Source of the DNA: Pseudomonadota bacterium
GTDB lineage: Bacteria; Desulfobacterota; Desulfovibrionia; Desulfovibrionales; Desulfovibrionaceae
Direction: 5' to 3'
Length of the DNA stretch: 7,065 nucleotides
Assembly: GCA_023417745.1 (NCBI GenBank)
Contig: JAEZEM010000353.1
Coordinates: 1 to 7,065 of the forward strand
Shown here: one piece after another, positions 1-5,938 of the stretch
Layout of the letters: each line of letters begins with the position of its first letter
Numbering within the stretch: position 1 is the stretch's first letter
Notes under the pieces: generated by a model
The model's database searches: none
The model's input: the letters and a program-made list of their open reading frames with translations, nothing else
Told to the model about the DNA's origin: nothing
Program-made: the position numbers and the translations under genes

Positions 1-65
<65 letters not shown>

Positions 66-88
66 CCGGAGGCATCTTTTCTTATATT

Positions 89-538
89 TCAACCGCGCTT
101 ACGGCCGAGCAGTTCGAAGCCGGTTTCGGGGTCTTTGGCGCGGGCGAGGTCGGCGCCGGTGATTTCGATGACCACGACTTCGAAGATTTTCCAGACATCG
201 AGGCCGGGGCGCACGCAGCCGGTTTTGGTTTCGCCCTCGCGCCCGAGGGCGGCGTGCATGTGCAGTCGCGGGGAGCCGTCCGGGCCGGGGAAGAGGGTGC
301 CGATGGCGGCGGCTTCGTGGACGGCGTCGATGGCGGTGAGCATGGCGGTGGGGGGCATGGTGCGGCCGTCTTCGGGGCCGGTGACGAGGCGGCCGTTTTC
401 GAGGCCGCCCAGAGCGGCGACGAGGGCGGCTTCGACGCCCCGGGTGCGGGCGAAATCTTCGATGGCATCGGGCAGTCGGTCGCCGTCGCCCAGTCGCAGC
501 ACGAACACGCGGCCGAGGCGGCCTTCGGAAACGATCAT
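89..538 (-). CDS. PPC/DUF296 domain protein (putative DNA-binding)
   Basis: A 149-residue protein that is essentially one PPC (DUF296, PCC) domain. The family forms trimers of small alpha/beta subunits. It occurs alone in bacteria and archaea and fused to AT-hooks in plants; the bacterial role is poorly known and DNA binding is inferred mainly from the plant members. Recognisable features are the early strand RVFVLRLGDGD (10-20), the AALGGLENG segment (41-49), the histidine pair in LHMHAALG (H93, H95) and the closing strand EVVVIEITG (120-128). The frame stays open upstream to 616, but I chose the ATG at 538 because AAAGGAG lies five bases before it, and the extra 26 residues are low-complexity Arg/Ala/Pro. 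Where many relatives carry a Gly-Gly-His motif, this protein appears to have Gly-Cys-Val (107-109). The gene is divergent from the nuclease gene at 845, so the two are not in one operon. Family assignment is good; function is unknown. Confidence 0.82.
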   Translation of the reverse strand: MIVSEGRLGRVFVLRLGDGDRLPDAIEDFARTRGVEAALVAALGGLENGRLVTGPEDGRTMPPTAMLTAIDAVHEAAAIGTLFPGPDGSPRLHMHAALGREGETKTGCVRPGLDVWKIFEVVVIEITGADLARAKDPETGFELLGRKRG

Positions 539-543
539 GGCGG

Positions 544-550
544 CTCCTTT
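544..550 (-). promoter_or_regulatory. Ribosome binding site of the PPC gene
   Basis: The minus strand reads AAAGGAG here, five bases before the ATG at 538. It is a strong match to the anti-Shine-Dalgarno sequence and settles the start in favour of 538 over the in-frame codon at 616. Confidence 0.75.
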
Positions 551-587
551 AGCGGGTGCGGGTGGTCGCCGGGGGTGGCGACGGGCT

Positions 588-616
588 TTTGTAGCGCCGG
601 GCAGGGCGAGGGGCAA
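588..616 (-). promoter_or_regulatory. Possible sigma-70 promoter of the PPC gene
   Basis: On the minus strand TTGCCC (616-611) is followed after 17 bases by TACAAA (593-588). Each hexamer matches the consensus at four of six positions and the spacing is ideal. The transcript would begin near 581, giving a leader of about 42 bases. The spacer is very GC-rich and chance matches are common, so this is tentative. Confidence 0.3.
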
Positions 617-844
617 GGGCGGGTGCGGGGCAGTTGGAGCAGTGCTTCAAATTGCGTGTGCCTACCGTCCCTCAAACGCCAACGGCTTGGATTTTGACTT
701 TTAGTAAGTCCAGGGTGCTGGGAGTGCGGCAGATTTGGTATTTTGGGTTGGGCGAGATGGGTTTTAACTTGATTTATGCTTTTTTTTATAGGTAAATACG
801 TCTAAGTTTTTTTAATTTTACAACAATTCGAAAGGTGAGGGGTT

Positions 845-1915
845 ATGGATTTCATTGATCAGATACAGGAGCTTTGTGTCCGGACTTCCAAACTCAAAGA
901 GCATCTGACCACGGAAGAAGCCACGAAGACCGCTCTGGTCCTCCCGTTTCTTCAGGCCCTCGGCTATGACGTATTCAATCCCAAGGAAGTCATTCCCGAA
1001 TTTGTGGCCGACCATGGTATCAAGAAAGGTGAGAAAGTCGATTACGCTATTATATTGGATGATAAGCCAATCTGTATCATAGAATGTAAACAGTATGGTT
1101 GTGATTTGTCAAAAGCGTCCAGCCAACTTTATCGATATTTTTCTGTCACAGCTTGTCGTGTGGCATTGTTGACGGATGGGGCGCGTTATCACTTCTTTAC
1201 CGATCTTGATGAACAAAATAAGATGGATGATCGGCCGTTCATGGTTATTGATCTGGAAGATCTTGATTCAACGTTGGTTTCAGAGCTCAAGAAGCTAACA
1301 AAGACACAGTTCAATCTTGATCAAACGCTTTCTACTGCCCTAGAACTCAAATATACTCGTGAAGTCAAAAAGATGCTTGCCTCGGAGCTGGAGTCTCCTT
1401 CAGAGGAGTTTTTGAAATATTTTATCAAGAAAATTTATGATGGAAATTTAACCGCTTCGGTAAAGGAGATGTTTGCTCCGATCACTAAGCGTGCGTTTGC
1501 CAAGTTCATCGATGAGAAAATCAATGAGCGGCTCAAAGGAGCCATGATTAGCACGCCGCAACCAGAAGAGCCGCAAGAGCCGCTGCCTGTTGTTGGTGAA
1601 AAATCGAAAATTGAGACGACTACCGAAGAGGTGGAGGGATGCCTGATCGTCAAAGCCATTTTGCGAGAAGTATGCGACCCGGCCCGTATTATTTCTCGCG
1701 ATACGCAAAGTTATATGGGGGTTTTGCTCGACGATACCAACCGAAAGCCCTTATGTCGCCTGCACTTTAACGGACAGAAGAAATATCTTGGCCTCTTTGA
1801 CGAGGCTAAGAAAGAAGAACGAGTCCTCTTGGAAACCCTGGACGATATCTTTAAATACGCTGACCGGTTAAAAAAGACCGTGTTCTATTATGAACCTGGC
1901 GCGGAGAACTGCTGA
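845..1915 (+). CDS. Stand-alone HsdR N-terminal-type nuclease
   Basis: A 356-residue protein whose first half resembles the N-terminal nuclease domain of type I restriction subunit R (HSDR_N, COG2810/COG4748-like predicted restriction endonucleases). The PD-(D/E)xK core is visible: D66 in KVDYAII, then E80 and K82 in IIECKQYG, followed by the QxxxY motif (Q94, Y98 in QLYRYF) typical of HsdR proteins. A helical middle (about 140-230) leads to a Pro/Glu-rich linker (about 237-263). A C-terminal globular region (about 265-350, containing LCRLHFNGQKKYLGLFDEA) is of unknown function and may bind DNA. There is no helicase motor, and no methylase or specificity gene is beside it, so it is not a complete restriction-modification system. 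AGGTGA at 833-838 lies six bases before the ATG. G+C by hand count is 36/60 at 901-960 but 21/60 in both 1021-1080 and 1081-1140, unlike its GC-rich neighbours, which suggests transfer. Nuclease fold is likely; target and role are unknown. Confidence 0.85.
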   Translation: MDFIDQIQELCVRTSKLKEHLTTEEATKTALVLPFLQALGYDVFNPKEVIPEFVADHGIKKGEKVDYAIILDDKPICIIECKQYGCDLSKASSQLYRYFSVTACRVALLTDGARYHFFTDLDEQNKMDDRPFMVIDLEDLDSTLVSELKKLTKTQFNLDQTLSTALELKYTREVKKMLASELESPSEEFLKYFIKKIYDGNLTASVKEMFAPITKRAFAKFIDEKINERLKGAMISTPQPEEPQEPLPVVGEKSKIETTTEEVEGCLIVKAILREVCDPARIISRDTQSYMGVLLDDTNRKPLCRLHFNGQKKYLGLFDEAKKEERVLLETLDDIFKYADRLKKTVFYYEPGAENC

Positions 1916-1944
1916 CAATCACCAATATCAAGCCTCCACAAACT

Positions 1945-1977
1945 AAAAAAGGGGCCGCCCCAAAAGGACGGCCCCTT
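1945..1977 (-). terminator. Rho-independent terminator of roo
   Basis: AAGGGGCCG (1949-1957) pairs perfectly with CGGCCCCTT (1969-1977) around an 11-base loop. On the minus strand the stem is followed by a run of T (complement of A 1945-1950), so it ends the rub-roo transcript about 30 bases after the roo stop. On the plus strand the hairpin lies 33 bases after the nuclease stop and is followed only by CCATTTG, so it may end that transcript weakly too. Confidence 0.85.
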
Positions 1978-2006
1978 CCATTTGTCTGGAAGCGAAAGCG
2001 CGAGTC

Positions 2007-3215
2007 TTATGAACCCAGGCGCTCGTTGATGAGCTTGCCGATGGTGCGGCCCATTTCCACGCAGACAGCGAGCTGCTCGTGGGTGGGCACAAAGAGCAGG
2101 CGCACGGGATCGACAGGCATTTCCATGCCCATTTCGCCGAGCCAGCCGGCGATGTCTTTGACCGCCTCGCCGCTCCAGCCATAGGAGCCGAAGGCTCCGC
2201 CGAGCTTGCCCTTGGGCTTGAGGCCCTTCATGTAGGTCAGCATGTCCGCCACCTTGGGCAACATGCCGTTGTTGTGGGTAGCTGACCCCACAAACACCGC
2301 CGCCGCGTCCCAGACCTCTTCCATGACGTCGGAATGGTCGAAGGCGTGGAGGTTCATGAGCTTGAACGACACCCCGTGTTCGGCCAGGCCGGTGGCGATG
2401 GCGTGGGCCATGCGCTCGGTGGAGTGCCACATGGTGTCGAAGACCAGCACGGCCTTTTTCTTCTGCTTCTGGGAGGCCAGTTCCTTGTAGCGCGAGACGA
2501 CCCAGGCGACGTCTTCGGGCGTGCGGAACATCAGGCCGTGGTCCGGGCAGATGGCGTTGATCTTAAGCCCCATGGACTCGATGGTCTCGATGGTCTTCTG
2601 GGCGATGGGGCTAAAGGGCAGGACGATGTTGGCAAAGTAGCGGTCGAGCTGCTTTTGGAGCAGATGTCTGTCCACTTCGTCGGCGAAACGCTCGGAAGTG
2701 GCCCAGTTCTGGCCGAAGGCGTCGGAGGAGATGAGCACGCCGTCTTCGGGGATGAACGTGGCCATGTTGTCGGGCCAGTGGAGCATCCGGGTTTCCAGGA
2801 ACTGCAGCGTGCGCTTGCCAAGCGAGATGGTGGAGCCGGTCTTCACCACTTCGATGGGCCAGTCGGCGCAGTCGAAGTGGGCCTTAAGGGCGCGTTCGCC
2901 CATGGGCGAGGTGAAGATTTTTTCCGGCTTGGTGCGGGCCACGAGTTCGGGCAGCTCGCCCGAGTGGTCCATTTCCACGTGGTTGACGATGAGGTAATCG
3001 ACGTCTTCGGGTTTGACCACATGGGCCAGGCGGCAGAGCATTTCGTTGCCGTGCCCGGCCTTGACCGAATCGAACAGGGCGATTTTTTCGTCCTTGACCA
3101 GAAAGGCGTTGTAGGTCGTCCCGGTGGGGGCCGTCATGTAGCCGTGGAAGTCACGGCAGTCCCAATCGACGGCTCCGACCCAGTAGACGCCTTCGCAAAT
3201 GGCGACAGGTCGCAT
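2007..3215 (-). CDS. roo: Rubredoxin:oxygen oxidoreductase (flavodiiron protein)
   Basis: A class A flavodiiron protein of 402 residues that takes electrons from rubredoxin and reduces O2 to water in the cytoplasm; several family members also reduce NO. The N-terminal metallo-beta-lactamase-like domain has the complete diiron ligand set: H79, E81, D83 and H84 in HVEMDH, H146 in LHWPD, D165 in SSDAFG and H226 in PDHGL. From memory these are the same positions as in D. gigas ROO. The C-terminal flavodoxin domain (from about 254) shows the FMN phosphate loop FDTMWHSTE (259-267), SATHNNG (311-317) and GSYGWSG (343-349). I chose the ATG at 3215, not the in-frame ATG two codons upstream at 3221, because GAGG abuts the first ATG but lies six bases before the second. 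The rubredoxin gene ends 45 bases upstream, so the two probably share a transcript. A terminator follows at 1945-1977. The identification is secure. Confidence 0.97.
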   Translation of the reverse strand: MRPVAICEGVYWVGAVDWDCRDFHGYMTAPTGTTYNAFLVKDEKIALFDSVKAGHGNEMLCRLAHVVKPEDVDYLIVNHVEMDHSGELPELVARTKPEKIFTSPMGERALKAHFDCADWPIEVVKTGSTISLGKRTLQFLETRMLHWPDNMATFIPEDGVLISSDAFGQNWATSERFADEVDRHLLQKQLDRYFANIVLPFSPIAQKTIETIESMGLKINAICPDHGLMFRTPEDVAWVVSRYKELASQKQKKKAVLVFDTMWHSTERMAHAIATGLAEHGVSFKLMNLHAFDHSDVMEEVWDAAAVFVGSATHNNGMLPKVADMLTYMKGLKPKGKLGGAFGSYGWSGEAVKDIAGWLGEMGMEMPVDPVRLLFVPTHEQLAVCVEMGRTIGKLINERLGS

Positions 3216-3221
3216 GTACAT

Positions 3222-3225
3222 CCTC
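3222..3225 (-). promoter_or_regulatory. Ribosome binding site deciding the roo start
   Basis: The minus strand reads GAGG here, followed by ATGTAC and then ATG at 3215. The spacing is zero to the upstream ATG at 3221 and six to the one at 3215. Only the latter is a workable distance, and it yields a 402-residue product. Confidence 0.7.
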
Positions 3226-3229
3226 GAAT

Positions 3230-3251
3230 CGCCGCATTCAAGAAAGCGGCG
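3230..3251 (-). other. Intercistronic hairpin between rub and roo
   Basis: CGCCGC (3230-3235) pairs with GCGGCG (3246-3251) around a 10-base loop. In the mRNA it falls after the rubredoxin stop and ends four bases before the roo Shine-Dalgarno. No T-run follows, so it is not a normal terminator. It could affect roo translation, mRNA processing or the rub:roo ratio, or be incidental in GC-rich DNA. Confidence 0.4.
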
Positions 3252-3260
3252 CAGGGCGTG

Positions 3261-3419
3261 TTAGGCTTTGTTGAATTCGCTTTTGGGCGCGCCGCAGACC
3301 GGGCAGACCCAGTCCTCGGAAACGTCTTCGAACTTGGTGCCCGGGGCCACGCCGTTGTCGGGGTCGCCGGCGGCGGGATCATACACGTAACCGCAGATGC
3401 TGCACTCGTATTTATCCAT
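3261..3419 (-). CDS. rub: Rubredoxin
   Basis: A 52-residue rubredoxin, the small cytoplasmic one-iron electron carrier that donates electrons to the flavodiiron oxidase encoded next. The four cysteines that hold Fe(SCys)4 are in two CxxCG knuckles, ECSICGYVYDP (C6, C9) and WVCPVCGAPKSEF (C39, C42). The aromatic core residues Y11, Y13 and W37 are present. Length and sequence are typical of Desulfovibrio rubredoxins. The ATG at 3419 is preceded by GGAG with a rather long spacing of ten bases. The gene is easily missed because it is so short. It lies 45 bases upstream of roo with no terminator between them; co-transcription of these two genes is known in D. gigas. A likely promoter is more than 200 bases upstream (3632-3661), which leaves a long leader. 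Confidence 0.97.
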   Translation of the reverse strand: MDKYECSICGYVYDPAAGDPDNGVAPGTKFEDVSEDWVCPVCGAPKSEFNKA

Positions 3420-3454
3420 GGTGTCTGTTCTCCGTCATTGAGGTTGGCCGGCTT

Positions 3455-3488
3455 GGCGATCCTTATTTGCCCTCAGCGCCGGATCGCC
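3455..3488 (-). repeat. 8-bp inverted repeat upstream of rub
   Basis: GGCGATCC (3455-3462) and GGATCGCC (3481-3488) form a perfect 8-bp inverted repeat around an 18-base spacer, 36 bases upstream of the rub ATG. If the transcript starts near 3625 it would be a stem-loop in the leader. If there is a closer promoter it could be an operator. No known consensus is recognised in it. Confidence 0.5.
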
Positions 3489-3569
3489 GTGAAGGCGCCC
3501 TTGCCTGAGCGGCAACAAGGTCATGTTCCGGCGGCGCGACTGAGCCTGTTTCCCACGCCACGGAAGCGC

Positions 3570-3604
3570 GTCACGGAATCGGCCTTGCCGACAGGACGCG
3601 TGAC
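3570..3604 (-). repeat. Nested inverted repeat in rub leader
   Basis: GTCACG (3570-3575) pairs with CGTGAC (3599-3604). Inside it TCGGC (3579-3583) pairs with GCCGA (3587-3591) across a three-base loop. Together they form an interrupted hairpin starting about 20 bases after the predicted transcription start. It may be a leader RNA structure or a protein site. GC richness raises the chance of such pairs arising by accident. Confidence 0.35.
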
Positions 3605-3631
3605 CGAAAATAGCGATCACGCACGGACAAG

Positions 3632-3661
3632 TCTATCCTTTAGTTTGCCCCAAATTGTCAA
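3632..3661 (-). promoter_or_regulatory. Candidate promoter of the rub-roo operon
   Basis: The minus strand carries a perfect TTGACA -35 hexamer (3661-3656) and, 18 bases on, GATAGA (3637-3632), which matches only three of six positions of the -10 consensus. It sits in the most AT-rich part of the gap. The start would be near 3625, about 205 bases before the rub ATG. The good -35 with a weak -10 would suit an activated promoter, but that is inference. Confidence 0.45.
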
Positions 3662-3765
3662 GGCCGGCCGGCCCGGAGGACAGTCTTTTCACGGCGTCGA
3701 TCTTGTCTCGCGACCGCCCGTCTCTTCGCGCAGCCTGTTCGCAACGCGTGGCGGCGGGTATTGGG

Positions 3766-3789
3766 AAACAGCTGAAAGCCGCTGTTTTT
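3766..3789. terminator. Terminator-like hairpin after receptor gene
   Basis: AAACAGC (3766-3772) pairs with GCTGTTT (3781-3787) around an 8-base loop, about 40 bases past the receptor stop. The longer T-run (3785-3789) is on the plus strand, where no gene needs ending; on the minus strand only three T occur, within the stem. It could still end the cytochrome-receptor transcript, but inefficiently. Confidence 0.3.
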
Positions 3790-3826
3790 CTTAAAAATAC
3801 GATTCCGTTTATGGCCGTGACGTGGC

Positions 3827-5842
3827 CTAGCCTTCCCGGAACTGTTCCACGAGCTTGGCCAGATGGTTGGCCATGGAGCGGACTTCGCGAATGCGCTCGC
3901 CGGCTTCGGCGATGCGGCTGGTGAGGTCCTGGGAGAGTTCGTTGATATGGACAACGCTCGACGAAACTTCTTCGCTGGTGGCCGATTGCTGCTCCGAGGC
4001 AGTGGCGATGTTGCGCACCATGTCGGCGATGCGCCCGGCCTGGTCCACGATGCGTCCGAGCACCGCGCCGGAACCTTCGGCCATGTCGGCGGTGCGCTCC
4101 ACCCGGGCCTTGGTCTCGTCCATGCCCGAGACGGCTTGCCGGGTGCTGGTCTGGATTTCGCCCACGGCGGCGGCCACTTCGGTGGTGGCGTGCATGGTCT
4201 TTTCGGCGAGCTTGCGCACCTCGTCGGCGACCACGGCGAAACCGCGTCCGGCGTCGCCGGCCCGGGCCGCCTCAATGGCGGCGTTAAGGGCCAGCAGATT
4301 GGTCTGGTCGGCGATGTCGCCGATGACCGAGAGCACCTGGCCGATGTTTTCCGCCCGAGTTTCCAGCTGGCCCAAGGAAGCGGCCAGATCGGCGGTGCGC
4401 CGGGAGACCTTGCGGGTTTCCGCCACGGTCTGCTCCACCTCGCGCCCGCCGGCCGTGGCTTCGCGGCTGGCCTCGTCCGAGGCCCGGGCCGTGTCGCCGG
4501 CGTTTTTCGCCACTTCGATGACCGTGGCGTTCATCTCTTCCATGGCCGTGGCCACGCGCTCAGTTTCCCGGGCGGTGTTGGCCACGCCCGTGGTCAACTC
4601 CTCCATGCGGGCGCTTAAAACGTCCGAGGCGTCGGACAGCTCCCGGGCCACGGAGGTGACTTCGTCGGCCACGGCCAGGAGCTTTTCGCGCTGGGCCTTG
4701 ATGTGGTCCTTGTCGCGTTCCTCCTGGGTGAGGTCAATGAGCACGCCGATGACGCCGACCACCGCGCCCGAAGCGTTTTTGAGCGGCGAAATTTCGTAGT
4801 GCAGTGGAAACACCCGGCCGTCGGAGCGGGTGAAGCGGGTGAAACCGCTGGCGCACTCCCCGGTTTCGAGCACGGCGGCGCAGCCCGAGCGGCCGTCCTC
4901 GCGCATGAAGCTGTCGGTGACGGGCTTGCCGAGCATGGACGAGGCGTCCTTGCCGAGGATGCCGGTCAGCGGCGTGTTGACGAACTCGAAGCAGCGTTCC
5001 CGGTCGGCCACGAAGATGGGGATGATGACGCCGTTTAAGATGCCCCGGTTGTATTCGAGCTGGTCCTTCATGGAGCCGACCATGGCCGAGAGGTTGGCGG
5101 CCAGGGCGGCGATTTCGTCCTGGCCCGGATCGGCGAAGGTGAGATCAAGGGAGCCGGCGGCGATGTCCGAGGACAGGGCGGCGATGTGCTTGACCCGGTT
5201 GACCACGGCGAACTTCATGAAAAGGAGCAGGGCGGCGAGCAGGGAGACCAGCCCGGCCAGGGAGACGCCGGCCGCCTTCCACTGATCGCCGGCCAGTCGG
5301 GCCATTTCCGGGCTGACGTCCTGGACCACGACCATGGCCCCGAGGATGGGCTTGGACGCGCCGTGGCAGTGGTGACAGGCCGGTTCGTTTTTGACGGAGC
5401 TGACGGCCACAAAGGAGGGCTTGCCGGCCCAGGGGAGGATTTCGCCGCCGTGGTAGTCGCCGGCCAGGGCCTTTTTGACCATGGACGCCACCAGGGCGTC
5501 CGGGGTGAGGCGGTCCATGTCCTGGCGCGCGGCGGCCGAGTCGGTGGCGTAGGTCACGTTGCCTTTAAAATCCGTGAGAAAGGCCCGGATGTCGGCGTGG
5601 GCGCTGGCGGTCTTGGCGAACTGGGCGGCGGTTTCGGCGTTTTTGCCCAGGCGCATGGGTTCCTCGATGGCCATGCGCAGCATGTCGCTGGTCTTGCGGG
5701 CCGAGCGGTCGACCATGTCCACGGTCCCCTGGCGCTGCCAGTGGGCGTTGGCCAGAAACAGGCCGGCAAAGGCGGCGATGGTCAGGCCGGAGACGAGGAG
5801 CAGCACCTTAAGGCCCAGGGAGCGCGAAACCACGTCGAACAT
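3827..5842 (-). CDS. dcrA: DcrA-like methyl-accepting chemotaxis protein with c-type haem
   Basis: A 671-residue transmembrane chemoreceptor. A first membrane helix (about 11-31) is followed by a periplasmic domain (about 32-188), a second helix (about 190-212), HAMP (about 213-262), a PAS domain (about 265-375) and a long cytoplasmic signalling coiled coil. The hairpin tip is recognisable around IADQTNLLALNAAIEAARAG (510-529), the region that contacts CheA and CheW. The periplasmic domain contains CHHCH (156-160), a CxxCH site for covalent haem c, as in DcrA of D. vulgaris, a receptor reported to sense oxygen or redox potential. H34, H82 and H131 are other periplasmic histidines that might be the distal ligand. 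The C-terminus (EQFREG) lacks the NWETF-type tether for CheR/CheB. AAGGAG lies seven bases before the ATG. The tetrahaem cytochrome gene ends 96 bases upstream on the same strand and the two are probably co-transcribed. Receptor identity is certain; orthology to dcrA is likely. Confidence 0.93.
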   Translation of the reverse strand: MFDVVSRSLGLKVLLLVSGLTIAAFAGLFLANAHWQRQGTVDMVDRSARKTSDMLRMAIEEPMRLGKNAETAAQFAKTASAHADIRAFLTDFKGNVTYATDSAAARQDMDRLTPDALVASMVKKALAGDYHGGEILPWAGKPSFVAVSSVKNEPACHHCHGASKPILGAMVVVQDVSPEMARLAGDQWKAAGVSLAGLVSLLAALLLFMKFAVVNRVKHIAALSSDIAAGSLDLTFADPGQDEIAALAANLSAMVGSMKDQLEYNRGILNGVIIPIFVADRERCFEFVNTPLTGILGKDASSMLGKPVTDSFMREDGRSGCAAVLETGECASGFTRFTRSDGRVFPLHYEISPLKNASGAVVGVIGVLIDLTQEERDKDHIKAQREKLLAVADEVTSVARELSDASDVLSARMEELTTGVANTARETERVATAMEEMNATVIEVAKNAGDTARASDEASREATAGGREVEQTVAETRKVSRRTADLAASLGQLETRAENIGQVLSVIGDIADQTNLLALNAAIEAARAGDAGRGFAVVADEVRKLAEKTMHATTEVAAAVGEIQTSTRQAVSGMDETKARVERTADMAEGSGAVLGRIVDQAGRIADMVRNIATASEQQSATSEEVSSSVVHINELSQDLTSRIAEAGERIREVRSMANHLAKLVEQFREG

Positions 5843-5866
5843 TGCCGGACTCCTTGTGTGGCGGTC

Positions 5867-5883
5867 CCGGCCGGCGAGGCCGG
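5867..5883 (-). other. Hairpin in cytochrome-receptor spacer
   Basis: CCGGCC (5867-5872) pairs with GGCCGG (5878-5883) around a five-base loop, ending 11 bases upstream of the receptor Shine-Dalgarno. A second one, GGCCC (5913-5917) with GGGCC (5922-5926), lies just after the cytochrome stop. Neither has a T-run, so they do not look like terminators. They might stabilise the upstream message or lower readthrough. Confidence 0.35.
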
Positions 5884-5938
5884 CGACGGGACGAGACGGG
5901 AACGGTTGCGACGGCCCTGGCGGGCCAAACCGGCTGGA

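Larger units (their letters stand above)
539..844. other. Divergent intergenic region with composition shift
   Basis: About 300 bases lie between the divergent PPC and nuclease starts. The PPC side, up to about 690, is GC-rich like the chromosome. From about 690 the sequence becomes AT-rich with T-runs at 781-787 and 807-813, and it leads directly into the lower-GC nuclease gene. A weak plus-strand promoter could be TTGATT (769-774) with TAAATA (793-798) at 18-base spacing; the second hexamer is poor. I see no RNA gene, no convincing terminator and no coding frame here. Confidence 0.5.
3420..3826. other. 407-base gene-free region between dcrA-like gene and rub
   Basis: No convincing coding frame exists on either strand; the short minus-strand frame at 3435-3620 has no family features and no good ribosome site. 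The region holds the candidate rub promoter, the two inverted repeats listed separately, a GC palindrome run GGCCGGCCGGCC (3662-3673) just upstream of the -35 box, and the weak terminator-like hairpin after the receptor gene. I looked for remains of desulfoferrodoxin (rbo) cysteine and histidine motifs and found none. Confidence 0.6.

Noticed and set aside
539..616. An upstream extension of the PPC protein by 26 residues.
   Set aside because: The ATG at 538 has a strong ribosome site, and the extension is Arg/Ala/Pro-rich and outside the domain.
845..1915. A full type I restriction-modification locus.
   Set aside because: No helicase motifs, methylase or specificity subunit are present in the window; the neighbours are a PPC gene and rub-roo.
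2334..3794. A 486-codon open frame on the plus strand opposite roo and rub.
   Set aside because: It is antisense to two certain genes, has no family features, and long antisense frames are expected in GC-rich DNA.
3420..3826. A decayed desulfoferrodoxin gene between the receptor gene and rub.
   Set aside because: No CxxC knuckle or the characteristic histidine-rich segment can be found in any minus-strand frame.
3855..4799. Long plus-strand open frames opposite the chemoreceptor gene.
   Set aside because: They are mirror frames of a clearly coding minus-strand gene with low-complexity translations rich in Ala, Ser and Arg.
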